From the NCBI GenBank assembly GCA_028456385.1, contig JALNQF010000028.1, forward strand, positions 284,209 through 348,208: a stretch of DNA of 64,000 nucleotides, given 5' to 3'. The notes under the pieces are model-generated. The model was given only the letters and a program-made list of their open reading frames with translations. It did not search any database and was not told the origin of the DNA. The stretch comes from Ophiosphaerella korrae. Taxonomy: Eukaryota; Ascomycota; Dothideomycetes; Pleosporales; Phaeosphaeriaceae. Shown piece after piece: positions 22,934-35,627 of this stretch. Every line of letters begins with the position of its first letter. The stretch's first letter is position 1. The position numbers and the translations under genes are program-made.

Positions 22934-25900
22934 ATGGGAGCGACCAACATCCAGGACGCAAATCGTAATCCCACCAGACCATCGTGCTCAGAAGTACGAG
23001 CTGCGCTGACGCATTGCTGTAGTCTTGATCCAGTCTTCGCGCCAGGCCGACCGCGCCACCGGCCTCAAAGATCTGATTCATATCCTCAAACACAACCGGG
23101 GAAAGTCTAGCCTCGAGGTTCTAGGGAACAAGGCCTACCTCGCGCTGTGTGAAACGCTATTCCAATGTCTTCGGGACGAGCGCTCCTCCTTCCTGCGCTC
23201 CAAGAGCAAGAGCAAGACTTCCAAATCTGGTGCACTTCTTCCTCACTCAGCCTCAGCTTTGCGCCATGTCGTCGCAACAGGTGTGCGCACCATCAAAAGC
23301 TCCACCGTCGAGATCATTATAGACACCATTATCGAAGTTCTTCCTGACGCAGATGGCAAACTGATTCCGCTGCTACTGGAACATTTGCCCAAAACATTGC
23401 GGTCCCTGTTCGAGTATGCGCCCCACGTCGAACGCCTCTCCAAGGAGTGCTGGGATGCTGCAGTCGACTTCTGCGTTGAGTCGCTCTCTGCACTCTCTCC
23501 CCCAGTGGAACCCGAGGCCGACGCACCCAATAGCTGGAGCACCACTGTCTCGAATCGAGCGCGGACCCCTCTTGAGTCCGCTGAAGTCACCTCGTCCCGA
23601 GCCAGCCATCGTGCACCGGTTTCGAGGGCCAGGCCAGTGAATGATGAGTACTCCCGTTCCGCAGAGGATTTTATCCATTGCCTGCACTCCCTTGTGAAGG
23701 CTTCCAATGCTCCTCTTCTAGACAAGCCTGAATCAATCCTAACAACACTACTACACTTCTTGTATCGACGAAGTGGTCGAAGTAGCGCCGCTGCCGCTGC
23801 ATTTGGCGCCGTCAACTCGATTCTTGGGCGTACAACTTTTCAATCTCTTGATCTAACCAAGCGCACTATCCAAGAACTGCTCCCCCTGATGAAACTCATG
23901 TGGGGGGATATACTCCTCCGGGATGAAATCATCATTGCTCTGATATACTGCGAGTCCCATATTTCTAGCCTGTTAGCTGATTCAGAGAATGACACAGTCA
24001 GTTTTGATCTCGAATCATTGGTGGAGACTATGTATGGAGATTATCGCAAAAGGCAAGAAACAACAGCCCATCAGTATCTAGAAGAAGACCACATCTGCTT
24101 CCGGCATTTAGGCCCTGCTAAAAGAGACACTCATCCTTTGAACACATGTGCTTTCTCTTTGGAGACCGAGCATGTTCGGTTCGAAGGGCTATGGGGCACT
24201 GTCGCCACCATTGCCCGACTCTCATATATGCTCGATCAACGGAAACGCGTATCCGCAAACAGTTACAGTGATGCAGAAGAAAGTGCGAACAAGCGTCCGC
24301 GTGTTACTTGCATGTTTCAAGAGTACCTTCGCCATGTTCTTGAGCCTCGCTCTAACGCTAAGCGTGCAGCACTGCAAGTTGTTGCATTCATGGTCCAAGA
24401 AGGCCCAATGGGTGAGGAAGACTTACAAGCCATGTTAGAAAAACTCACGTCGTGCATTTCCGACGAAAACCCTGCGCACTCTGTATGGGCAATGATAGGT
24501 CTCGCTGGGCAAGTTCATGAGTATCCTGATAGTTGTTGTAACTAACTTTGGCAGGGCTGCACTCCAACAAACAGCAACTCATATCTCGCTCAAGTCTTAT
24601 TGGATATCCGCCTGGCAAGGCGCTTCTCGAGCAGCCACATCAATATCAACATCTCGCGCTGCCTGTCTCTTAATGGACGTACTTCTCAAGCTCGACATAG
24701 TTCCCTTCTCGGCCATTTCAGATCTTGTCCAGTCGATGCTCCTGTCAATCGAGTTAAGCGGGCCTGCTCTACTAACGGACACGAGTTCGTCCTTGCTGAA
24801 CACGATAATTCGAGCACGCATTCAGGAAAATCCAACGCTATTGAATCCTACCTCAGAGCGCATCTTAAGTTGGCTACTGAGCAAATGGACCCCAAGTAAG
24901 AGTATCCTCAGCTTATCGGTACAGCTCATCTAATTTTGTAGGCCTCTGGTCTGAACGAACTTATTCATCCGTCAGCGCACATCATTGCAATGCCCATGAT
25001 GTCTTACACCTACTTATTGCATGTTTGGACAAGGCTTTTCAATATGCCGAGCCTGTCCCTTACCTGGTGCTAGGACCTATTTCCCAAGCCCGCCGCAGGA
25101 CGCACCAGTACAAAGACCTCGCTCGGTATCTTCTCCTGTTAAATGAGGATGAACATTGGGCAACAACGAAATCAGCCCAAAAGATGTGTACAGAAACCTC
25201 CTCAGAATATCACCCAACACCGTTGGAGAGTAAGGTACTTGACTTTTGTTTATCCGAAATCGAAAAAGTCAGACAGCTGTGGAAGGAAACGACGGCCGTG
25301 GGTGTTCAAAATATTACCTCGGATATGATGCGGGTCATAACTAATCTATGCATTGTTGCATCAGCTGTGGCAATTCTCGGTGATCCCTCAGATCGTCGTG
25401 TTAGCACCATTGAGTCATCTACTAGCAGCCTTAGTGAATCGTTCGCCGAGGTTTTGGCAAGGCCGCAAACTGAGCAGTATAAGGTTGATGCGGTCCTCGA
25501 GACCTCTGTGAAGAGCATGCCAGATATAGAGTTCTTGCCTGAGCTAAATCGGCATTCATTCAAGCAGGCGGGCGTCTTCGTTCTCGCCCAGCATCTGTCC
25601 AGGGCACTTGGAAGTCGTAAAGAAATCAAGCAATCATTCTATGCTGAAGATGACGACTTCATGGACATCGACGATGCAGTAGACTCCCAGACCACTGCCC
25701 TATTCACTAGCTCTGAGACTGATGTTCCACGGCACGATATGCAAGCTGAGAGCGATATATTTGCCCTTCGGGCATCCTGCCTAGCATATCTCGAACTCAT
25801 TTCCTCCACCACTGATGATAGGGAAATAGGGTACCACCAAATACCAGCCAGTTTTATAGCCTATCTTAGATCCATATCCGAGAGCGAGCTTCTTCGTTCC

Positions 25901-28900
25901 CGACAATTTCTTCGTTCTTTGTGGAATAGTAGCTTTCAGATGTCACCGGTTGATTGTTTAGATTTGCTCGAACGGTACAGCGAGGCACTGATCGATCCTT
26001 TGGCTCGTGAACACAATACATCAGAGGTCGCCAATGGCATGCTAGTCGAAGTACTGGTCGGTACTATACTTGTATGGAGCACTGATACACGGGATCGGGA
26101 TAGCCAGGATCTTTATGAGAATGTGGAGGCATTATACGCTTACTACGTCAAGCAGATGGAGAAGAACGGGGTCAGGCAGTCAGCAAATCTGCAGAAGGTT
26201 ATCGCTGTCTTCCTGCATGGCCTTTTGAAGCATCAACCGAATCTTGGGTCGAATCGCAAAGTCCCATCTGTACGGACTAGTCTCTTCGAACTACTTGCAC
26301 GAGGCGAGATAATTGCGCAGTACCACATTGCTGAGAGGCTTCCAGAGATGTTCGAAGATTTTGTTTTGTCTGAACATGACAAAATTCTACAGGACGTGGT
26401 GAGTAGCTTGCCTAGTGCTGCTGATGGCATTGAAGGCATTGCTTTACGTATGCTTGTCCTGTCAAAATTAGCATCAAAATGGCACACTCTCTTGCGCCAG
26501 TGTGTTTACCGTATATTCGAGACAGCAGGGTCAGTGGAGAGTGCCGCTCAGCATGCCAAACGTTGTGTGTTCAGTGTCGCGCAGTCACGAGGTCTTGGAG
26601 ATTCACAGAGCCTGTTCCAACTATTTGCTTCGCAAATTGTATACACATGGTTAGATCACGGGAAATTATTCGCAGACATACCATATATCACCTTTGGTTA
26701 TACAACACTCCGAGGACTTCTACTCGATATCGCAGCAGAGGCGGTGGGCCAGGCTATGATGCGCAGGCTCATAACTGAGGTAGAATACTTAGCAGGTCAG
26801 CTACGAACTCCAATGACGGAACTCCTACAAGCGAATATGGGTAAAGTAGCAGCATATACCATAGCTTGGGACACATGTAAAGGCTCTGCTCGAAATAAAG
26901 CAGACCCAAGCAGTGCCGATATGCTGAAGCAATTGCTGGGCAGCGAGAAGTACTACGAGTCGATACAAAGGCATTTTGCTCAGGTCCTAGGATTCATATT
27001 CCAAACCATAGACCATGAAGAGCGCTTTACAATAGCTCTAGAAAAGAAGCAACCTGTCTACGATGCTTCTGCTAAAATTATGGCCATAATAACAGGAATC
27101 AGCCATTCAACTCAAGACTTGAAAATCGACATTGAGCCCGCATTCTCGGCATTTTATCTTCCCAACCAATTGGAACGTCTATGTCGGCGCACAGGTGACG
27201 ATCCTGTCGATTTTTGGTCGTCGAGTACTTATACATACGTTCTACGCTCTTTATTAGACCGCATCCACCCAGCCCTAGGCTCACTTTACGCCCGATCTAT
27301 GATTCGCAAGATCCGGATTGTAGTTGCTCTTGCCGGAACTGTGGCCCATGAAGGCTATCCCCTTCAGATGACGCTTCAGTCGTTGCGTCCATTTCTTACT
27401 GATGTTCAATGTGCCGAAGACGCAGTAGGGATCATGCAGTATCTGTTTGAGCATGGTGTTCAATACCTCAGAAAGCACCTTGCCTTTCTGACGGGCATTG
27501 GTCTTTCCATACTTATATCTGTACGGGTATTCTTAGGCTCTACACAAGAAAGCACTACTCAGCAATCGCAACATGTAGCGACCATGAATACAGCCAGTAG
27601 ATTTCATAAATGGCTTTCTGGGTACTTAAAAGCCCATGCTGAGGCTATGGGTGCTAACGAACGGTCGTCATCAGTCAAAGCTTTCAGACTCATAACCACA
27701 GCAGCATCTCAGGTGACGGCTGAAGGTAATTCAATACGTGGTAGCGAGGAAAGCAAGTTGCTCTTGGAAATATTGGATGACGTGAAATCAGGTCGAAAGC
27801 TTCTCAATAAAACATCTCGGGAGGTAGCACTAAACCTGCTCTGCAAAAATTTCCAGCCCGCATCAATGGCCCGAGATGATTTCTTAGGGTTGGATCAGGA
27901 TGCCGCAGAGTATGGCTCCCTTGTCTGGGAATCTTGCCGAAGGAGCGATGTTGGGGACGGATATTTACTATGGGCAGCCAAGGTCCTTGGGCGTGCTTAC
28001 AGTGCGTACGGTGAAATCAAGAGAAATGCGATTACATCACATTCATGGGCGCCATCAACTTATACTTCTAGCGATGCTCTAGGCAAGTCGTCACGGGGCG
28101 CCATCGTTAAAGAGATCATCGATCTGTTCTACAGTGACGAACGTGCCGAGGTGAGTCTGGCTGAGGATGCAGTCAGGCGATTGATTTCGCGTCTAGCTAA
28201 CGCCGATTCTCATTACATTGTGGAAATGCAAAGCGCGATACCAGATGCTATCTTTAAAGCCCTTGGACTGTACATCCCGAACCGTTCAATCAGGGCCTCA
28301 AATACAGTCCCCGAGAGTCTCGAAAATGCAATCAGTGTTGTGACAAAGAAGGCTGTCTCTACATGGATCCAAGACTTTGCTATGGCATTGTGTATGACAG
28401 CTGTAGAGGACCCCATACTTGGAGCACTTTCCGACCTCCTTAGTGGTATTCACTACATGGCTGAAAGGCTCCTACCATATATCCTTCATCTGGTCCTGTT
28501 GGACGAATTTGACGGCGATCGCAGAGTCCGAGAGAGTGTTTCCGCTGCTATGTCATCATGGTTCCAAGTCTATGATGTTTCAGCCGCACCTTATATCCGC
28601 ACTCTCGTTCAGGCTATTCTCTATCTTCGCAGCCAGCCAATCCCAAAAGAAGTCACTCGAGTCGACCGCGATCGGTGGTTAGAGATCGACTATCTGAAGG
28701 CTTCAAAGGCCGCAAATCTCTGTAGCATGTACAGGAGCGCTCTGCTATTCGCAGAGACCTCATCCGGGCAGCCCATCATGAAGAGCAGTTCGAGAAGATC
28801 ATCCATCTTGATCGAGGCGCCAAGAATCCCAGTGGATCTTCAGCTTTCTATTTACAAGAATCTTGATGAACCTGACTCGTTCTATGGGGTCGATCGTGAG

Positions 28901-31900
28901 CCGAGCTTACTTTCGGTGTTAGATCGACTCGAGTACGAAAGCGATGGAATCAAAAGTCTTCTATTTCGCGGTGCTCGTCTTGATAGTCAAATGCGCCAAA
29001 ATGACATCCTTGACCCATCAGATGCTCGTGGTACAGCTAAATCACTTATCACGCTAAACATGAACAGTATCACGCACTCTTTACTTTTGAATGATCAATT
29101 CCGAGACACTGGTGACGAGGTTGTGGAAAATACACTGCACACCGCACGGAAACTAGGCCAATGGGATATTAAAGCTCCGGAAGCAAACCACGCAGAGTCA
29201 AGTACAGTTTTTAAAGCTTTTCAGGGACTTCATTTTGCCAAAAATGCAGTTGAGGCCAAAGCAACCTTTGAACGCCAGCTTTTGGCTACCATGAAGTTCC
29301 TAACAGGCCACAATGACTCCCCGGTCCCGATGAAAGTACGTCTGCGAACTTTGGGAGCTCTGACAGAGGCAGATGAGGTTATACGGGCTGAGTGTTCTGA
29401 GCACCTACTGGATACCTGGGACCGTATGAAAGCCCGAGAAAAGTGGATGCGGGCTGGCGAGTAAGTAAAGTCCTCACGGTGAACGCCGAATTAATATGTT
29501 AATCTTTGATAGGTTCAGCGATATACGTCAACTCTTATCTTGCCGCGAGACTCTATTTAATGTACTGGCTTCGAATTCAGCCCTTCTTGACTCTTTGCAC
29601 GCAAGAACGGGTACTGTGCGTAACATGGAAGTGGAAGCTCTCATTTCATCATCCACGATTTGTCGGCGGCACAATGCTCTGCAAGAGTCATTAGCAAGTG
29701 TCACATATCTTTCAGATATCATCCCGGACTGCAAAGCAGTCGGCCTGGACGTCGAGGCGATAGTCCAGCACGAAGTGGCGAATGTGCTTTGGGAGCAAGG
29801 CGAAACTGAGGTATCTATTCGTATGCGACAGCACCTCATCGACCATGCCGATTTCAGTTCCCAAAATTCGGACTTGAGCTTGCCAGTTCTTCTTGCTCGA
29901 TTGGTAAACATGATGCAACACCCTCTGATGACACTAAGCTAATTATTCTAGGGCCATCACCTCGCCGAAGCTCGCCTGGCAAAACCTGATGCCATCATGC
30001 AAGACTACCTAGAGGCAGCTATTCGCGAACTTGGAGGCCAAAGACAAGGCCCTGGACCAGGTCAAGTGTTCCACGAATTCGCCCTCTTCTGTGACAAACA
30101 AATTCAGAACCCTGAAGCAGCTGAAGACATGACCCGGATTAAGACCGTCATGGATCGAAAGTTGCAAGAGTACAATGAGTTCACGAAACTCTCTAAGACA
30201 GACAAGAGCAAAGGCATGCGTGAAACCTACCATCGAAGCGCCCGCCGTGCAAAAAATTGGTATGACCTCGATAATACAGAATACGAACGCTTAAGGAAAG
30301 GCCGAGAACAATTCTTGCGACAGTGTCTTGAGAACTATCTGCTGTCCCTATCAGCTGGCGATGAGTACAACAATGACGCTCTTCGTGTGTTTTCCTTGTG
30401 GTTAGAATACGCCGACACCGACTTGGCAAACAGTGCTGTCAAGTCGTATCTCAGAGCTGTTCCGAGTGGCAAGTTTGCACTACTGATGAACCAACTATCT
30501 TCTCGTCTACAGGCTGAGGACAGTGAATTCCAGCAACTTCTCATGGCACTTGTGTTCCGTATCTGTGTTGAGCATCCCTATCATGGTATGCATCAGATTT
30601 TTGCTATCCAGATGAAGGTCGGTGCTATCACACGGGAGGATGTTGCGCGCCAAAAGGACGAATCTGCGCGGTCTCGTCAGAAGGCCGCCATTGGACTTGC
30701 CACTACACTAAACAATGACAAGAGAGCTCGAGTATATTGGGGTGCAATCCATCACTCGAACGAAATATATCACCAACTTGCTATGTTCAAAGGGGAAAAG
30801 GAGAGTACGCAACAGGGCCGCGAGATTCCACTAGATAGGTATAAAGAGTCGAAAGATCTTGTCAATAAGATACCGAAGCTCAATGTACCACCTGCCACAC
30901 TGCAGATTGATGTTAGAGCAAGCATGAACTACACGGATCTACCAAAGATTATGAAGTTCAAGTCTACGATGAGCATCGCGAACGGGCTGAGTGCTCCTAA
31001 AATCATCACGGCCTTCGGCACAGATGGAAAGCCGTACAAACAGTTGGTAAGTTTCCCGCTGGAGATCAAGAGTATCCAATGCCTGACATAGCTAGTTTAA
31101 ATCTGGTAACGATGACCTCCGTCAAGACGCTATCATGGAGCAGGTATTTGATCAAGCCTCGCGGCTTCTTCGAAACCACACTGCTACACGCATTCGCAAC
31201 ATCGGTATACGGACATATAAAGTTTTGCCCTTATCCACACGCTCAGGTCTCATGGAGTTTGTCCAGAACACCATTCCGCTTCATCTTTGGGTCATGCCGG
31301 CACATGAAAAGTATTATCCGAATGACTACAAGCCTGACAGGTGCCGTAAAGAGATTGGCGCAGCCCAGCAAGACTCACTTTCTACGCGTACGAAGGTATG
31401 GCAAAAGATTGCTGATAATTTCCACCCGGTGTTGCGCTACTTTCTGCTTGAACGTTTCGAGGATCCAGATGAATGGTTTGAGCGTCGCCTGGCATACACC
31501 CGTTCGACAGCTGCTATCTCCATACTCGGTCACGTCCTTGGCCTTGGCGATCGCCATTGCCACAATATCCTCTTGGACGAGAAATCGGGCGAGGTAATTC
31601 ACATAGATCTCGGTGTCAGCTTCGAAGCTGGTCGTGTCCTCCCCGTGCCAGAGGTAGTTCCCTTCCGTCTAACCCGCGATCTTGTCGATGCGATGGGGTA
31701 CACAAAGACTGAGGGCGTGTTCCGTCGTTGCTGTGAGTTCACCATGGATACTTTGCGTGAAGAACGCGAGTCTATTATGACATTACTCAATGTTCTACGC
31801 TACGATCCGCTCGTCAACTGGAGCGTCACGCCAACCAAAGCCAAACGCATGCAGGAACAAGAAACTAACGTTCAGAACGGCACACGAGCCTCCACTGTTG

Positions 31901-32142
31901 CCCCTGGTGGGACACTAGCACCATCGGGGCAGGTAGCTTTAGAGGAGCAAGTGGTACACGAAAGCAACAAGAAGAAAGAGAGAGAAGAGCAGGCTGGTGA
32001 GGCTGGAAGAGCTCTAAGTGTTGTGGAGAAGAAATTGAGTAAAACATTGAGCACGAAAGCCACTGTGAACGAACTGATTCAGCAGGCTACAGATGAGAAG
32101 AATCTAGCAGTGTTGTATATGGGATGGGCAAGTTACGCATAG
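22934..32142 (+). CDS. TEL1: Serine/threonine protein kinase Tel1 (ATM family)
   Basis: PI3K-like kinase that signals DNA double-strand breaks and maintains telomeres. Seven exons (22934-22964, 23023-24508, 24555-24895, 24942-29460, 29513-29903, 29952-31046, 31096-32142) close in frame to 2969 residues, in the Tel1 size range. Splicing the 31-nt exon 1 to exon 2 produces [18 protein letters not shown], a good TAN motif, the ATM/Tel1-specific N-terminal element. A long HEAT-repeat region follows, then the FAT region, then the kinase: [18 protein letters not shown] from about residue 2590, [20 protein letters not shown] across intron 6, the catalytic loop [14 protein letters not shown] (Asp about 2773) and HIDLGVSFE (metal-binding Asp about 2792). 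The FATC ends at [19 protein letters not shown] low-complexity insert rich in Ala, Pro, Gly, Glu and Lys separates kinase and FATC. Intron 2 (24509-24554) uses a GC donor. Catalytic residues are intact. Confidence 0.94.
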
Positions 32143-32723
32143 ACTGGAATTTATATATCATCAGTTTCCTCTGAGTTTCATGTGTGTTATGGCTGAAGGT
32201 GTATCGTGAATTTTGATGACTAAATCCAACCCAACAAACAAGTCAAGAAGTTCCGGAATCGGATATCGCCCTCAAGTAATGACAACGCAATGGTCTTTGG
32301 TAATATGGTCTACTTTTGCCATTGAGTAACCTTGTTCTGGCTGTGCGTAAAAAGAGCGAAAGTACTTTGATCCGCCACGGCCAGATTTTGACCTCATATT
32401 CTAGCTTCAGTGCAGCTAGGAGACAGGTCATGTCACGCAAAAGATTAGAGGAGCGCTTTTCCCCAAAATGCCAAACAAAGGCAGAGAATAAAATTTCCTG
32501 CTCCCTTTTGATTGAGCAAGCTCCCACCTCCGCCCCCCTGTGAGTGCGATGAGAATTGCTAGAGCCCCGCAATGACGTCAGATTTTACAACGATATTTTA
32601 TCACCAGCTACGGTAGTAGGAAGCGGGGCGGGGCGCGTACGACACGGCTTTGTGGACGTTTGGGATCAACATAAGTTGATATTATTATTAATTTTGCACA
32701 CTCTCAAATTCGTCCGATTAATC
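32143..32723. other. Intergenic region between TEL1 and the tRNA gene
   Basis: 581 bp with the presumed TEL1 3' UTR and the 5' flank of the tRNA gene. It contains short ATT-rich runs close to the tRNA (about 32676-32700) and no supported coding sequence. Confidence 0.5.
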
Positions 32724-32804
32724 GGCCTAATGGCCCAATGGCAAGGCGCTTGACTACGATGATCAGTAATCAAGAGATTCCAGGTTCGACCCCTGGTTAG
32801 GTCA
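32724..32804 (+). tRNA. tRNA-Arg(ACG) with a 9-nt intron
   Basis: The sequence folds as a cloverleaf. The acceptor stem is GGCCTAA (32724-32730) with TTAGGTC (32797-32803) and discriminator A. The A box is TGGCCCAATGG, the D-stem GCC/GGC, the anticodon stem CTTGA (32749-32753) with TCAAG (32770-32774), the variable loop AGATT and the T arm CCAGG-TTCGACC-CCTGG (B box GGTTCGACC). The 16-nt anticodon loop is too long unless TGATCAGTA (32760-32768) is an intron inserted one base 3' of the anticodon, the canonical place; the mature loop is then CTACGAA with anticodon ACG (32756-32758). ACG would be edited to ICG and read CGU, CGC and CGA. The body resembles yeast tRNA-Arg(ACG). Mature length is 72 nt before CCA. 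Confidence 0.9.
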
Positions 32805-32809
32805 CGAAG

Positions 32810-32836
32810 TTTTTTTGTTTTTTTGTTTTGTTTTTT
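32810..32836 (+). terminator. RNA polymerase III terminator of tRNA-Arg
   Basis: Runs of seven, seven, four and six T, separated by single G residues, start 6 nt after the tRNA end. A run of more than four T is the normal Pol III stop signal. Confidence 0.85.
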
Positions 32837-34166
32837 ATTTTGGTGATAATCCTTGATTATGCAACACTCACTGTCAAAATCAAACATAAAATTAGTGGTA
32901 GTGGGCTGCATGCTTGGGCTCCTCGCTTACCCCAACCATAACGATCGCTTTCTTATTTATCCTTCTGATCAAAACGATTAGATTCAAATCTTTCCTCACC
33001 GCTAGAACTGGTATTGGGTATGAGCTCTACACGCGAATGCAAAAGGACTATCAGCTTTGCTACAAAGATGTCACTCCTTTGTGGAATATGTTATATGATT
33101 CGTTTTGGGGCACGGTAAACAGACTGAAACTCAATGGCTAGTCAAGCATTAGTGTACTGCAACAGTGTGTGGCCATTTTCTGTGCCGCGTTCAGTACATT
33201 AAGATGCAGGACAGTTGTTCTAGCGATAAGATGCAGCTTCTTTGGTCATGGTTCGCCTATTGCTCGCACATCTACTTACAGTATATTCATGTTCAGGAGT
33301 TGAAATCAGAGTGGTATAAATCTATAATGCTAGCGACTGCGAAATCTAGTTGTGCGTAACTGTACATAATCAAACCCGTACCAAGCCCATATCTAAGCAT
33401 ATGCTCACCGGCACAAACGAAAAGCAGTTGTCATGCAATGCAATGTAACTCAATGTAAATCCAATAAAGAAAGCAAAATGCCGGTCAGCGCTTGACCGTC
33501 ACTTCGCCAGATGCACCGATAAACCCCGAAACCTTCTCTAGAATCGCACGCATAAAAATCACATGTTCAATATTATCGCGTGGTGGATGTCAGGTCAGAG
33601 CCACAAGAGGTGCATACCAGAACCTCTGTGCTGTCAAAAATGAACTGGCCAATTTTTTCTGTCCTTTCGGAGAAATTTGGGACAATGAGTCAAAGGACAT
33701 GCCACCACGCTTGGCATCGGCAGGCGCTGGCGGAGATAGCACATCTGTCCGGATACCTGCAAAAGGAACATCGTAATACCCGCAGCCCCAAAGTCCAGTC
33801 GCATTGAGTTTATTGCTGGGACTATACTTTGGAATTCTCATCATTGTTTGTTTCTTGTAATGTATTCCGGAGCTCGTGTCCGTGCGGGCTTTCCGGGACG
33901 ACGGTCGTGGTCAGACGACCCACAATGGTAATGCCACTAGGCCCACCAAGGGTTTTCCGAGGAAATGCCCAATCCGCGTGTGGGTCTAGGTTGATTACGT
34001 GACTGACGTCAATCTAGGAATTCTTTTTGGCATGTCGCGCTATGCGTGATATCTCTTGACAGGTTGGACAAACGTAACAAGGCAAGGGTCCTTCTGCGTG
34101 CATGCCCAACGCACACGACTGGTATAGCCCGATATAGTCTAGTGGAATCTTCCCGGTGGTGCATCT
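32837..34166. other. Intergenic region after the tRNA, no supported gene
   Basis: 1.3 kb. A minus-strand frame at 33590-33844 (84 codons, ATG start) has no recognisable domain and no splice partner, so it is not called. The remainder shows only short frames and mixed composition, with mild AT enrichment near 33300-33480. Confidence 0.5.
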
Positions 34167-35627
34167 TTATTCTACTGCGATTCCTATCCATCTATCCGGC
34201 ACATCGCTTGTGCTTTGAAAGGCAGGTGCTTTGTTAGAGGCTGGTTTTCTCGGCGGGAGCCAGATTCGCGCCTTGCCGACGGCCTTTGCGTCGAGCTTGC
34301 CCACACGGCGCATGTTCATTTCGAGAACGATAACGCGTAAAAAGTCGCTGTTCTCGCGTGGTTCACGTTGGCGAACAGCAGGCGGTGATGAAAATGCTCT
34401 TGCCGACTCAGGGCCAGGATCAGAATTGCGTCGGCGGCTCTTGGGGCGTCCTCGGCGGTCGTATGTCTGCATTTGGATCATAGGCGCATTGCTATCTGCA
34501 TCAGCGTCGATGATGAACGAATCGTGGAGCTGCATTGACAATTCCGTGGGTGATGTAGGGGCAGATTGGGGATTCAGGTACCGTCGTAGGGCAGGCGAGG
34601 GCAGACCTTCCAGATGCTTAGGACGCATTTCACTCGTGAATTTAGGTGACAGAAGTGAGCGGGTAAGGAAGTCATCCGGCGGAACGCTGGGGGCTGTGAA
34701 GTTAGAGAAGGACTTTGCGGCCGACTTGAGTGCTTGAAGCGATGCTGTGAGGTTGGACTTGAAAGACTTGAACCGTTCGGTTGTGACAGGCAGGTCGTCG
34801 GTGACCTTGGTGGCGTCTGCTATGAGGATATCATCACACTCATTGGGGACAAAATGGAGTAGTGGATGGTCCAAGACGCAATCCTCCTTGGGTGGTGAAG
34901 AAACGACTCGCTCTTTGCGTTCGGGTAGGGATTTGCGGCTGATGGAATCGGGGGTGCTTATGTTGTCCCAATGGGAAGCAAAAGAGGGATCATTGTAATC
35001 CAGTGAAGGGGGCAGAGTGGTTATTGACTCGCTGGAAATGGATCTGGAGGTGGAAAACAAGGGGTCCTTCTCCTGCTCCATACTCTGGAGGCTGCCATAT
35101 TCGTCCTCGGATTCATCCACGCGACCTAACAGCAAGTCCAGCGGCGAGCCGACGGTAGAGGACGGAGCCTCGGCCTCGTCCTGCTTCCATTCCTGGATCA
35201 GCTCATCCATGGAGATCCTGCGATCCACCCCAGCAGGCTTGCGACGGCGCTGTGGCATCTGTGGGATCGCAGTGACGGCGAGCAGGGCAGCGACGGCGGG
35301 TGGAAGTGCGTCTGGATTGTGAGGCTTGCGGATGCGACTAGGCCGGCCCCCATTCTGCCCTCGCGCTCGCAGGGTTTGTGTTGTGCTTGCTGTTCGAGGG
35401 GACATACGGGCGGGGATGACGACGGGCTGGGAGTGCGAGAGCGGATGCATCGTGGATGCGGGTGTGGATTTGGATTTGGATTCGCGGGTGGCAGGAGGCG
35501 ATTTGGCAGTGTGTGGGCTTGGTGGATTGGGCGGATCCCGGGCGGTGCGAGTGCCCATCTTCTGTGCGCGGGCGGGTGGTGGTGAGGGAGCGTGGTGGAG
35601 ATATGGAAAGGCCCTTGGCGAGTACAT
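34167..35627 (-). CDS. Uncharacterised, largely disordered fungal protein
   Basis: Single frame of 486 residues from ATG 35627-35625; codons further upstream reach 35651 only with a non-ATG start. I do not recognise a named family. Most of the protein is low-complexity: Pro/Ser/Arg-rich at residues 1-110 and Ser/Asp/Glu-rich at 120-260, with a basic RRRKPAGVDRRISMDELIQEW motif near 125-145. The middle holds a helical stretch (LPVTTERFKSFKSNLTASL) and a basic RGRPKSRRRNSDPG that could be a nuclear localisation signal. The C-terminal part is the most protein-like: SDFLRVIVLEMNMRRVGKLD then KARIWLPPRK. Many Ser-Pro sites suggest phosphorylation. The continuous frame, and codon use unlike the shadow frames, support a real gene. 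No signal peptide or membrane segment. Confidence 0.75.
   Translation of the reverse strand: MYSPRAFPYLHHAPSPPPARAQKMGTRTARDPPNPPSPHTAKSPPATRESKSKSTPASTMHPLSHSQPVVIPARMSPRTASTTQTLRARGQNGGRPSRIRKPHNPDALPPAVAALLAVTAIPQMPQRRRKPAGVDRRISMDELIQEWKQDEAEAPSSTVGSPLDLLLGRVDESEDEYGSLQSMEQEKDPLFSTSRSISSESITTLPPSLDYNDPSFASHWDNISTPDSISRKSLPERKERVVSSPPKEDCVLDHPLLHFVPNECDDILIADATKVTDDLPVTTERFKSFKSNLTASLQALKSAAKSFSNFTAPSVPPDDFLTRSLLSPKFTSEMRPKHLEGLPSPALRRYLNPQSAPTSPTELSMQLHDSFIIDADADSNAPMIQMQTYDRRGRPKSRRRNSDPGPESARAFSSPPAVRQREPRENSDFLRVIVLEMNMRRVGKLDAKAVGKARIWLPPRKPASNKAPAFQSTSDVPDRWIGIAVE

Noticed and set aside
22670..23110. Long plus-strand frame upstream of and into TEL1
   Set aside because: Lacks the TAN motif and has no domain; splicing 22964|23023 gives a proper Tel1 N-terminus instead.
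33590..33844. Minus-strand frame of 84 codons with an ATG start
   Set aside because: No domain, no splice partner and no codon signal; it could be real but cannot be supported.
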